In this document: positions 15,216-21,503 of the stretch, piece by piece
Numbering within the stretch: position 1 is the first letter of the stretch
How the letters are laid out: each line of letters opens with the position of its first letter
IMG/VR virus record: IMGVR_UViG_3300032334_000400
Coordinates: 1-21,713 of that record
Strand: one strand, 5' to 3'
DNA length: 21,713 nt
From: a virus
The notes under the pieces: model-generated
Database searches by the model: none
What the model was told of the DNA's origin: nothing
What the model saw: the letters and a program-made list of their open reading frames with translations, nothing else
Position numbers and translations under genes: made by a program

Positions 15216-15383
15216 ATGGAGATCCAACCCAAAGATACAAGCCGAGGGCACTTTTATGTCAGCATTGTAAAGAGTGCTGTACGTATTATAGCAGGTGGCT
15301 GTTTGATTACAGGTAACTTGCTGATGGCAGGCGTTTGCTTTATAATGGCAGAAGTACTGGGTATTGTTGAGGAGTTGGTATGA
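15216..15383 (+). CDS. Small membrane protein, 55 aa
   Basis: An ATG at 15216 follows a taaggag RBS (15205-15211) and opens a 55-codon frame that ends in TGA overlapping the next ATG (ATGA). The product starts MEIQPKDTSRGHFYVSIVKS and continues with a Gly/Ala-rich hydrophobic stretch (residues about 21-50: AVRIIAGGCLITGNLLMAGV, then CFIMAEVLGI), enough for one or two membrane passes. Good RBS, tight overlaps and clean hydrophobicity support a real gene. Function unknown; it probably works with the membrane protein encoded next. Confidence 0.7.
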   Translation: MEIQPKDTSRGHFYVSIVKSAVRIIAGGCLITGNLLMAGVCFIMAEVLGIVEELV

Positions 15384-15604
15384 ACGTCGATGTTGATAAC
15401 GCCGCTAGCTTCTTAGCAGGTAGCATTTTGTTTAGTATTGCACTAGTTGTGTTTATTATTGGCTGTGTTGTTGTAAACAACATACTTCACAAATATTGGA
15501 AACCAGTTAACATCTTTACTCCGGATAGTTGGAAAGGTTTCTTTCCGCCACCGCATCATACATATATTGAACCAGAGCTAGAAAAGCCAAAGGAAACTAA
15601 ATGA
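15380..15604 (+). CDS. Small single-pass membrane protein, 74 aa
   Basis: ATG 15380 has gaggag 5 bp upstream and overlaps the previous gene by 4 bp; its TGA overlaps the gp44 start by 4 bp. Residues about 10-34 (FLAGSILFSIALVVFIIGCV and on) form one transmembrane helix. A soluble tail follows with YWKPVNIFTPDSWKGFFPPP and a His/Pro/Glu-rich end. It is probably an inner-membrane protein with the tail in the cytoplasm or periplasm (not decidable here). No known function. Confidence 0.7.
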   Translation: MNVDVDNAASFLAGSILFSIALVVFIIGCVVVNNILHKYWKPVNIFTPDSWKGFFPPPHHTYIEPELEKPKETK

Positions 15605-16521
15605 AAGAACTATGGGTAGAGAAATACCGACCTAAGACCATCGACGGATATGTATTCCGTGATGAAGGACAAAAGAAACAGATTCAAACATGGATCAAGG
15701 ATATATCTATCCCCCATCTAATCTTCAGCGGTACTGCAGGTATCGGCAAGACTACTATGGCCAAAGTTCTTATTCACGAACTTGGCATAGAAGACTATGA
15801 TGTATTAGAGATTAACGCATCACGTACAAACTCTGTAGATGACGTCCGTGATAAGATCACCAACTTTGTTCAAATGATTCAATTTGGACCTTTTAAGGTA
15901 GTGCTATTAGATGAAGCAGATTATCTATCCCCTAATGCTCAGGCAGCTCTTCGTGGAGTTATGGAAGAATATCACCAGACCGCTAGATTTATTCTTACTT
16001 GTAACTATCCTAATAGGATTATTCCTGCCTTACATTCTAGATGTCAAGGATTTCATGTCGAACGGGTTGATATCACTGAGTTTACTGCCCGTGTCGCTAC
16101 TATTCTGGTCGAGGAAGCTATAGACTTTGACCTCGATACCTTAGATGTATATGTTAAGGTTGCGTATCCAGATCTGCGTAAGTGTATTAATCTGGTACAA
16201 CAGAATGTGCAAGAAGGCAAACTAATCGCTCCTAATAAAAGTGATTCAGGTGAAGCAGAATGGAAGTTTGACATGGTCGAACTTTTCAAAGCAGGAAAGA
16301 TCACAGAAGCACGTAAACTTTTATGCGGTAAAGTACGTGCAGAAGAAATGGAAGAAATCTATCGATGGCTGTATGACAATCTTGAAATCTTTGGAGATGC
16401 AAAGAGTCAAGACTCTGCGATCATTATTATCAAGGCAGGACTAGTGGATCACTTGGTATGTGCCGATCCAGAAATCAATCTTGCCGCGACACTAGTAAAG
16501 TTGGCTAGAATAAATGGGTAA
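15601..16521 (+). CDS. 44: Sliding-clamp loader ATPase (T4 gp44-like)
   Basis: This is an AAA+ clamp-loader subunit of 306 residues, close to the length of T4 gp44 (319). It opens with LWVEKYRPKTIDGYV, the standard replication-factor-C start. Walker A is GTAGIGKTT (44-52, Lys50), Walker B is VVLLDEAD (Asp104-Glu105) and the arginine-finger SRC motif is S146-R147-C148. DLRKCINLVQQ follows as sensor 2, then a helical collar domain. With gp62 it loads the gp45 clamp on primed DNA. Neither gp62 nor gp45 is in this window. The start ATG has aagga 5 bp upstream; the gene overlaps the 2OG oxygenase by 8 bp. Confidence 0.93.
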   Translation: MKELWVEKYRPKTIDGYVFRDEGQKKQIQTWIKDISIPHLIFSGTAGIGKTTMAKVLIHELGIEDYDVLEINASRTNSVDDVRDKITNFVQMIQFGPFKVVLLDEADYLSPNAQAALRGVMEEYHQTARFILTCNYPNRIIPALHSRCQGFHVERVDITEFTARVATILVEEAIDFDLDTLDVYVKVAYPDLRKCINLVQQNVQEGKLIAPNKSDSGEAEWKFDMVELFKAGKITEARKLLCGKVRAEEMEEIYRWLYDNLEIFGDAKSQDSAIIIIKAGLVDHLVCADPEINLAATLVKLARING

Positions 16522-17149
16522 TATTTTTAATGTATTAGAACAAAGTACTATTTTACATATCAAAGGAGCATTTACCAAAGAAGAATGCGAGATTGTATGT
16601 AAACAGATACTTGCCTATAAGGATTCGCAACCTGTTAATAAAGATGTCAATGCCAACGACAACTGCTGGCGGGGGAGACCTCAGCACCACGGAGGTTTCT
16701 CTAACGAAGTAGGATCGATGATTATTAAAAGAATCGCCGATGGTACTAGATCTTATCTTAATAGTTTACCGGTTCCGACGAATATCCGAAGACAGGATAC
16801 TGCTCATTACGATACCTCTGAACTGACATTTAGTGCATGGTGCAATGTTAATGAAAAAGGCGGAGAGAATCGTGAACACAGCCATGCCGGATCGTTAATG
16901 AGCGGGTGTGCATACTTCCAATCAACAGGCACTGGTGCTATAGACTACATGCCGGCTAACCTGTTGTATCGTGCCACTCATGAAGCATGGCCATATCACG
17001 GAATAGCTAGGTATGAACCAGAGGATGGTGACTTAATTCTATTTCCTAGTTATCTATTACACAAGGTAATGCCTAATCCGATTGATCGTCAGCGTATCAA
17101 TATGGCATTTAATGTAAACTTGAAAGTTACTGAGGATCCAGTTGCGTGA
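16514..17149 (+). CDS. 2OG-Fe(II) oxygenase
   Basis: This 211-residue protein has the double-stranded beta-helix pattern of phage and bacterial 2-oxoglutarate/Fe(II) dioxygenases. [17 protein letters not shown] supplies the first metal ligands (H122-S-H124; many relatives have HxHPxSxxSG). [19 protein letters not shown] supplies the distal His183. RQRINMAFN supplies Arg194 for the 2-oxoglutarate carboxylate. The N-terminal 70 residues ([19 protein letters not shown]) are helical, as in related proteins. The substrate is not predictable; such enzymes hydroxylate proteins, nucleobases or small molecules. The gene overlaps gp44 by 8 bp upstream and shares GTGA with the ferredoxin gene downstream. 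Confidence 0.85.
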   Translation: MGNIFNVLEQSTILHIKGAFTKEECEIVCKQILAYKDSQPVNKDVNANDNCWRGRPQHHGGFSNEVGSMIIKRIADGTRSYLNSLPVPTNIRRQDTAHYDTSELTFSAWCNVNEKGGENREHSHAGSLMSGCAYFQSTGTGAIDYMPANLLYRATHEAWPYHGIARYEPEDGDLILFPSYLLHKVMPNPIDRQRINMAFNVNLKVTEDPVA

Positions 17150-17475
17150 CACATATAGTCTTAGAAGCATGTATTAACTGTAAACACACTGACTGCGTAG
17201 AAGTATGCCCTGTAGATTGTTTTTACGAAGGTCCTAATTTCTTAGCTATCAATCCAGACGAATGCATTGACTGCGGAGTGTGTATTCCGGAATGTCCTGT
17301 ACATGCTATTGTACCTGATACTTTTAATAGATACGGAACTGACACACAGCAATGGGCTGAGATAAACAAAAAATACAGTAAAATGTGGCCAGTGATCACT
17401 AAAAAGAAAGATCCTATGCCAGATCATCAAGAATGGAATGGACGATCAAACAAACTTGATCATCTCAGAGAATAA
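17146..17475 (+). CDS. fdxA: 7Fe ferredoxin (FdxA / FdI type)
   Basis: The start is GTG at 17146, overlapping the oxygenase TGA. The 109-residue protein carries C9-x2-C12-x4-C17-x3-C21-P and C25, then C40-x2-C43-x2-C46-x3-C50-P. It matches all nine cysteines of Azotobacter FdI, where one set binds [3Fe-4S] and the other [4Fe-4S]. [18 protein letters not shown] is nearly identical to FdI, and the C-terminal segment [19 protein letters not shown] matches the FdI C-terminal extension. The length also fits (about 107). It is a one-electron carrier of low potential, of proteobacterial type and distinct from the plant-type [2Fe-2S] ferredoxins of cyanophages. The partner is unknown; the adjoining oxygenase is a candidate, but 2OG enzymes do not normally need a ferredoxin. 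Confidence 0.93.
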   Translation: MTHIVLEACINCKHTDCVEVCPVDCFYEGPNFLAINPDECIDCGVCIPECPVHAIVPDTFNRYGTDTQQWAEINKKYSKMWPVITKKKDPMPDHQEWNGRSNKLDHLRE

Positions 17476-17951
17476 TGTCAGATGATAAAAAATCTAATAG
17501 TGCAAAAGGACGTGACAGTTACGATGCAGAAATAGACGGCGCTATTATTCCGTTCTTTAATCGTAATGTTACTCCTTATCCTACCGAAGCAGGTGGTCCT
17601 AAGTTCGATCTGATACCTGTTACTAAACAAAAAGACATAATGATCAATCATGCTAGGATGTATGCCCAGCAAGAGTATGATCGTATTATGGAACTTGTAG
17701 CGGTGTTAGAAAAACAAGCTCAGGACATTAAACGTAGATTAGACGTCACTGATGCAGTACACGCGGCTGAATATCAGTTTCAGATTGTCATGGGTCAGTG
17801 TTATTGGCTAGCTTGGGATAAAAGAAAAGAGAAAATGATTTTAACGCACCACGGTCCAACAGATTGGAGCAGTGGTCCTCCAGCCGACTATGTCTACCAG
17901 ATGCAGGTAAGATACATGGGCGATCATACCTGGATGGAAATAAAAGAATAA
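17475..17951 (+). CDS. DUF2452-like protein, 158 aa
   Basis: The start ATG overlaps the ferredoxin TAA by one base. Features seen: KGRDSYDAEIDGAIIPFFNR near the start, TEAGGPKFDLIPV, a long coiled-coil-like helix (QQEYDRIMELVAVLEKQAQD), then FQIVMGQCYWLAWDKRKEKM and a Trp-rich end. This order (Y-P-x-x-x-G-G-P-x-F-x-x-x-P, helix, F-x-x-V-x-G-x-x-Y-x-L) resembles the DUF2452 family, whose function is unknown. It is the last gene before the shared terminator, co-oriented and overlapping with the ferredoxin, so it is probably part of the same transcript. Confidence 0.7.
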   Translation: MSDDKKSNSAKGRDSYDAEIDGAIIPFFNRNVTPYPTEAGGPKFDLIPVTKQKDIMINHARMYAQQEYDRIMELVAVLEKQAQDIKRRLDVTDAVHAAEYQFQIVMGQCYWLAWDKRKEKMILTHHGPTDWSSGPPADYVYQMQVRYMGDHTWMEIKE

Positions 17952-17970
17952 GGGGCGCAGAGGCCCCTTA
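17949..17970 (+). terminator. Bidirectional hairpin terminator between convergent genes
   Basis: taaggggc (17949-17956) pairs with gcccctta (17963-17970) over 8 bp around the loop gcagag. It sits between the stop at 17951 and the phoH stop at 17973. On the minus strand it is followed by a U-rich stretch (attcttttattt), and on the plus strand only by tatta, so it should work best for phoH. It starts inside the last codon of the plus-strand gene. Confidence 0.75.
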
Positions 17971-17972
17971 TA

Positions 17973-18692
17973 TTACGAGTCTCCGTAAATCGCTAAAATC
18001 TCCTTTACAGCTTCATGTCTTTCGACGTCACCTACCGTGAAGTGGCAGGTATCTACATATCTATGATTCTCGAAGTTATTGTATAATCCGAGAAACTCTA
18101 AAAGTCCATTGTTACTTGGACGATCGGCCTGTTGTAAGTCTCCAGTTACAACCATCTTAGAGCCTATACCTAATCTTGTTAGCAACATCTTCATTTGGCT
18201 CGGTGTTGCATTTTGCATCTCATCTGCAATAACCACAGCGTTCTTGAATGTTCTGCCTCTCATATATGCCAAAGGACTGGTTTCAATCACCCCCTCTTTT
18301 ATAAAGTTTTCTATTTCTCTGGCTGAGTAGTTTTCTGCAAATACATCCATGATTGGCTTGGTCCAAGGTGCCATCTTTTCATTTAGGTCACCTGGGAGGA
18401 ATCCGTGTTCCTCGTCAACAGATACTGCCGGTCTCGTAATAATAATCTTATCAGCTGAACCGTACTTGAGTTGATCAATAGCCCATTGAACCGCCAGCAT
18501 GGTTTTACCCGTACCGGCTGGGCCGATAGCGAATATAATCATTTTTTGGGGGTCGTTAAGTTTAAGTAAGTATGTTTCTTGACTTAAGTTTTTGGGATAT
18601 ATTTGAACTCGTCTACGCTTTTCTTCTAAACGCTGATTGATATTTATTACATTTTCCTGCAGATATGCCGCTTTCGCTCTTCTTTGCTTCAT
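17973..18692 (-). CDS. phoH: PhoH-like ATPase
   Basis: This is the only minus-strand gene in the window. It encodes a 239-residue PhoH-type P-loop ATPase: Walker A GPAGTGKT (57-64), TRPAVSVDEEHGFLPGDLNE, Walker B region VVIADEMQNATPSQMKMLLT and the MVVTGDLQQADRP segment typical of the family. The N-terminal 30 residues are basic. PhoH belongs to the Pho regulon in many bacteria and is a common marine-phage marker gene; its role in infection is still unsettled, with RNA-linked helicase/nuclease activity proposed for relatives. A strong SD complement (aaggaggg, 18711-18704) lies 11 bp before its ATG, and its -10 promoter element is described separately. It faces the operon upstream and ends at a shared terminator. 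Confidence 0.93.
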   Translation of the reverse strand: MKQRRAKAAYLQENVININQRLEEKRRRVQIYPKNLSQETYLLKLNDPQKMIIFAIGPAGTGKTMLAVQWAIDQLKYGSADKIIITRPAVSVDEEHGFLPGDLNEKMAPWTKPIMDVFAENYSAREIENFIKEGVIETSPLAYMRGRTFKNAVVIADEMQNATPSQMKMLLTRLGIGSKMVVTGDLQQADRPSNNGLLEFLGLYNNFENHRYVDTCHFTVGDVERHEAVKEILAIYGDS

Positions 18693-18724
18693 ATTAAGGT
18701 TAGCCCTCCTTTAAGAGTGTTAAG

Positions 18725-18752
18725 CACGGACCTTTTAACCGTAGTGTCCGTG
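18725..18752 (-). promoter_or_regulatory. Hairpin in the phoH leader
   Basis: cacggac (18725-18731) pairs with gtccgtg (18746-18752) around a 14-nt loop. A competing small stem gtgt/acac lies at 18750-18761. Both fall in the predicted phoH 5' leader, upstream of its Shine-Dalgarno sequence, so an RNA-level switch or stabiliser is possible. The stem is short and may be chance. Confidence 0.4.
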
Positions 18753-18788
18753 TCCGAACACAAAAGTATTTAACGATCTTCGAAGAAT

Positions 18789-18794
18789 ATTATA
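18789..18794 (-). promoter_or_regulatory. Sigma70-like promoter for phoH, with palindrome at the start site
   Basis: Read on the minus strand, 18794-18789 is a perfect TATAAT. The best -35 (cagtca, 16 bp upstream) matches only half of TTGACA, so activation or extra factors may be needed. The predicted start, about 18782, lies inside a perfect 10-bp palindrome tcttcgaaga (18777-18786), a possible operator. The leader to the ATG is about 90 bases. No clear Pho box was seen. Confidence 0.5.
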
Positions 18795-18815
18795 AGTTAC
18801 GTTTATCTTTTGACT

Positions 18816-18823
18816 GATAAATA
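18816..18823 (+). promoter_or_regulatory. Putative T4-like late promoter (GATAAATA)
   Basis: The element lies 14 bp before the ATG at 18838 and would drive the two unknown genes and the lysis genes. With a usual T4 start about six bases after the box, the transcript would begin near the gggag RBS, giving a very short leader. It also sits back-to-back with the phoH promoter, so the two could interfere. Confidence 0.55.
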
Positions 18824-18837
18824 CAATGGGAGAAACT

Positions 18838-19380
18838 ATGGCCAATATTAAAGACATAATCACAAATATCGAACAGGTTTACGGGTCTAATAACAGCTTG
18901 AATATGCTGAAAGACTTCGAACGTGTTATTGATGAACTAGATACCTACGTCTATGAAAACTGGATCGACGGTGAACTTGTAGAAGGTCCTAAAGAAAGCC
19001 GCTATTTCGTAGAATGTACATTCATGTGGCCAAAAGACAAGATGCCAGAACCTATTGGCGGCAAGCGTTTATTAGAGTACGGCTGTAAAGTACAGTTCGC
19101 AGAAAGCAGAATATCAAAAATACGCAAGATTAAAAAACCCGAGGACATTCGTCCAGGTACAAAGAAAGGCAAGATCGATCACGAAGACGTATGGATGGTC
19201 AAGATTCTAATGCCTAAAAAATTAATGAATGATATCAACAGAGGATATACTGAGTTAGATAGAAACAAAGTAGAAGATATCATCACAATGAACGGCGGTG
19301 TTAATGCACACATCGACCCTGCCGAACAACAAGCACAGGAAATGGCAAATGAGCAACCAGCAACAGCACCAGCAGCTTAA
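18838..19380 (+). CDS. Hypothetical protein, 180 aa, first gene of the late lysis operon
   Basis: ATG 18838 is chosen over the in-frame ATG at 18826 because gggag (18828-18832) fits it and the latter lies on top of the late promoter. The protein starts MANIKDIITNIEQVYGSNNS. It has a central stretch with many aromatic and charged residues (LDTYVYENWIDGELVEGP, then ECTFMWPKDKMPEPIGGKRL), a basic RISKIRKIKKPEDIRPGTKK region and a Gln/Ala/Pro-rich disordered tail. A conserved phage protein of unknown function is likely, probably late and possibly virion or assembly related. It overlaps the next gene by 32 bp in another frame. Confidence 0.7.
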   Translation: MANIKDIITNIEQVYGSNNSLNMLKDFERVIDELDTYVYENWIDGELVEGPKESRYFVECTFMWPKDKMPEPIGGKRLLEYGCKVQFAESRISKIRKIKKPEDIRPGTKKGKIDHEDVWMVKILMPKKLMNDINRGYTELDRNKVEDIITMNGGVNAHIDPAEQQAQEMANEQPATAPAA

Positions 19381-20107
19381 TGAAGGACTTCGTCCTCTTG
19401 ATTTAAAAGAGATGGTGTATCCGTTGTTTGACATCGATACATATCGTTCTAAGATGGGCGAAGATCGTGATGTTTGTGTAATCAGTTTCCAGGTTAAAGA
19501 TCGTGCACCTGCAAAAGACCTTATGGAGTTCATCGAAAAAGGCTTTGACTATGTTTTAGACTCTGATGTGTCATCCGGTGAAAACGAAAAAGGTGATTAC
19601 TGGGTGTTTGTAGAACTTCCTCGAGACGGACATTTATCCGAACATATCAAAGAAATTACCTACGGTGTTAATAAACTAACAGGTATTGATAACTGGAAGT
19701 TCAAGTATCACAAGCAAAATCAAGTACACGATTTATCAGAAGAAAATCTAAAAAAGATTATCCCGTCAAGTCCAGGTGAGTATGATGGGCTAATGCAAAA
19801 AGTTAAAACAGAAAGTTTTAAACAGTTCTTTAATAAAACACTAATGGATGATTTTACCATGGATGGTGATATTATTACTTTCCATAAACCATTTAATCAA
19901 AAAATAAAAATGAAGTTAGTTAAAGAAGCCAATACTGATTCAATACTAGAAGGCATTACAGATACTATTTCAGAAAACGAATCTGCTGTTAGCGAAATAT
20001 TTTGGCTGACAAAAGTATTAGGAAACTACAACATCAACAAAGTTGGTGATAGCTTTATGTTTGACAACAACGGTCAAGCATTATTACTACAAAGGATAGA
20101 TCAATGA
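19349..20107 (+). CDS. Hypothetical protein, 252 aa
   Basis: I choose ATG 19349 (MSNQQQHQQLNEGLRPLDLK), which has agga 8 bp upstream; a frame-open codon at 19298 has no such site. The first half (DIDTYRSKMGEDRDVCVISF to VFVELPRDGHLSEHIKEITY) looks like a compact alpha/beta domain with KGFDYVLDSDVSSGE. The second half (ENLKKIIPSSPGEYDGLMQK and on) is helical. There is no signal peptide, membrane segment or catalytic motif that I recognise. It overlaps the upstream gene by 32 bp and the endolysin start by 4 bp (ATGA), so it is in the same transcript. I associate it loosely with T4-like marine phage proteins of unknown role. Confidence 0.72.
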   Translation: MSNQQQHQQLNEGLRPLDLKEMVYPLFDIDTYRSKMGEDRDVCVISFQVKDRAPAKDLMEFIEKGFDYVLDSDVSSGENEKGDYWVFVELPRDGHLSEHIKEITYGVNKLTGIDNWKFKYHKQNQVHDLSEENLKKIIPSSPGEYDGLMQKVKTESFKQFFNKTLMDDFTMDGDIITFHKPFNQKIKMKLVKEANTDSILEGITDTISENESAVSEIFWLTKVLGNYNINKVGDSFMFDNNGQALLLQRIDQ

Positions 20108-20730
20108 GCTTTACATTTAATTTTACAAAACAACAGCTATCCCAGGTTATTCCTGGTAACCCATATTTAGATCATTGGTACGATGCTATTTGCAGCATCC
20201 TTCCAGAATACGAAATCAATACCCCACAACGTGTTGCTGCTTTCCTAGCACAATGCGCTCATGAGAGTGGTGGGTTCAAAGCATTAAAAGAAAACTTAAA
20301 CTATAAAGCAGAAAGTCTAGTTAGAGTTTTCCCTAAGTATTTTCCTAACATGGATATAGCAAATCAATATGCACACAATCAAGAAGCGATCGCGAACAGA
20401 GTCTATGGCAATAGAATGGGCAACGGCCCTGAAGAAAGCGGAGATGGATTCCGTTATTGTGGTAGAGGTCTTATCCAGCTCACTGGAAAGAACAACTACA
20501 CGCTTTTTGCCGGAAGTCTTGAGATGTCAGTCGAAGACGTTCCAGAATACCTAGGAACATTTGAAGGCGCACTGCAATCTGCCTGCTGGTTCTGGGAAAG
20601 CAATAACTTAAATCAATACGCAGACAACAGCGATATTCTAACAATGACCAAAAAGATTAACGGCGGAACCATTGGTCTAGAAGATCGTCAGAAGCATTAC
20701 TCACACGCATTGCACGTATTCGGAGCTTAA
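20104..20730 (+). CDS. Endolysin, glycoside hydrolase family 19 (chitinase/lysozyme type)
   Basis: This 208-residue protein resembles phage GH19 lysins. AQCAHESGGFK contains the catalytic acid E54. ENLNYKAESLVRVFPKYFP continues the family core. NRMGNGPEESGDGFRYCGRG, then LIQLTGKNNYTLF is the substrate-groove motif close to the chitinase YxGRGxxQLT pattern. KKINGGTIGLEDRQKHY is the C-terminal active-site helix found in phage and bacterial members. It cleaves the glycan chains of peptidoglycan. There is no signal peptide, so it needs the holin to reach the wall. ATG 20104 overlaps the upstream TGA, with aaagga 7 bp before. The spanin genes follow at once. Confidence 0.92.
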   Translation: MSFTFNFTKQQLSQVIPGNPYLDHWYDAICSILPEYEINTPQRVAAFLAQCAHESGGFKALKENLNYKAESLVRVFPKYFPNMDIANQYAHNQEAIANRVYGNRMGNGPEESGDGFRYCGRGLIQLTGKNNYTLFAGSLEMSVEDVPEYLGTFEGALQSACWFWESNNLNQYADNSDILTMTKKINGGTIGLEDRQKHYSHALHVFGA

Positions 20731-20732
20731 TC

Positions 20733-21206
20733 GTGGAACAGATCGGGTGGGTGCTTAGTTTGTTACCAGATAGTATTTTTATCTGGCTTACATACATTCT
20801 AGCAGGCGCAGGGATGGCATTGTATATTGCCAGTAAGTTAGTTAAACTCATTCCGCTAATGGGTCAATACAAACTTCCTGCAGAATTAATCGGTGTGGTA
20901 TTATTAGTTGTAGGGTCGTATTTGATGGGTGGCCATGGAGTGCAGGCTGCTTGGGAAGCTCGTGTTAAAGAACTACAGGCTAAACTTGAAGCTGCACAAG
21001 TAGAAAGTCAAAAAGTTAATACTGTAATCGAAACCAAAGTAGTAGAGAAAATAAAATACATCGATAGAAAAGTCGAAGTAGTACGCACACAGATAGAAAA
21101 AGACAAAGAAATTATCAATGCAGATTGTAAAGTCAATGAAACAGCGATAAAAGATTACAATGCTGCTATTTCTGACCCCGACGATGCTAAAAAGGAATCC
21201 AAATGA
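20733..21206 (+). CDS. Inner-membrane spanin (i-spanin) with two membrane segments
   Basis: The start is GTG 20733, two bases after the endolysin stop. The 157-residue product has two hydrophobic segments, about 15-34 and 50-66, followed by a long charged coiled coil (about 72-130: ARVKELQAKLEAAQVESQKV and EKIKYIDRKVEVVRTQIEKD) with a free Cys near residue 121. A coiled coil behind a membrane anchor, directly before a small lipoprotein gene, is the usual i-spanin layout. Most i-spanins have one transmembrane segment; this one has two, so the coiled coil and the N-terminus would be on the same side. The first segments might also contribute holin-like activity. The next gene overlaps by 4 bp. 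Confidence 0.75.
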   Translation: MEQIGWVLSLLPDSIFIWLTYILAGAGMALYIASKLVKLIPLMGQYKLPAELIGVVLLVVGSYLMGGHGVQAAWEARVKELQAKLEAAQVESQKVNTVIETKVVEKIKYIDRKVEVVRTQIEKDKEIINADCKVNETAIKDYNAAISDPDDAKKESK

Positions 21207-21475
21207 ACAAACTAATATCGGTGTGTTTAGTTGGGCTACTGGTAACAGGATGCAGCACTACCGCACCCGTTGCTGTGAAATTTCCAGAAGCACCGCCATC
21301 ATTAATGGCACCAGCTGGTAAACTAACACCATTAACTAAAGAAAAGCCAGAACTAAGTGACATTATTGAAAATGCCAATGAAAATGCTGGAAAATATTAC
21401 GAACTTAGAGAAAAATATCGGGCTTGGCAGGAATGGTACAATACGCAGAAGAAGATTTTTGAATCTGTGAAATAA
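21203..21475 (+). CDS. Outer-membrane spanin lipoprotein (o-spanin)
   Basis: This 90-residue protein has a lipoprotein signal peptide: MNKLISVCLVGLLVTGC with lipobox V14-T-G-C17. The mature part starts with a Pro/Ala-rich stretch (PEAPPSLMAPAGKLTPLT) and ends with a charged helix (NENAGKYYELREKYRAWQEW). That is the o-spanin pattern: lipidated end in the outer membrane, then a flexible linker and a helix that meets the i-spanin coiled coil. ATG 21203 has aaagga 6 bp upstream and overlaps the i-spanin TGA. Together the pair fuses the membranes at lysis. Confidence 0.82.
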   Translation: MNKLISVCLVGLLVTGCSTTAPVAVKFPEAPPSLMAPAGKLTPLTKEKPELSDIIENANENAGKYYELREKYRAWQEWYNTQKKIFESVK

Positions 21476-21481
21476 TAAATA
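21474..21481 (+). promoter_or_regulatory. Putative T4-like late promoter (AATAAATA)
   Basis: The NATAAATA match overlaps the o-spanin stop codon and lies 22 bp before the holin-like ATG at 21504. A good RBS (taggag, 21491-21496) sits between them. Its spacing resembles the element at 5965. It would give the holin its own late transcript start, separate from the endolysin operon. Confidence 0.5.
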
Positions 21482-21503
21482 CACTTACAATAGGAGCGAA
21501 ACT

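Noticed and set aside
18641-18651. AATAAATA on the minus strand near the phoH start
   Set aside because: It lies inside the phoH coding sequence (VININQ) downstream of its start codon, so it cannot serve phoH.
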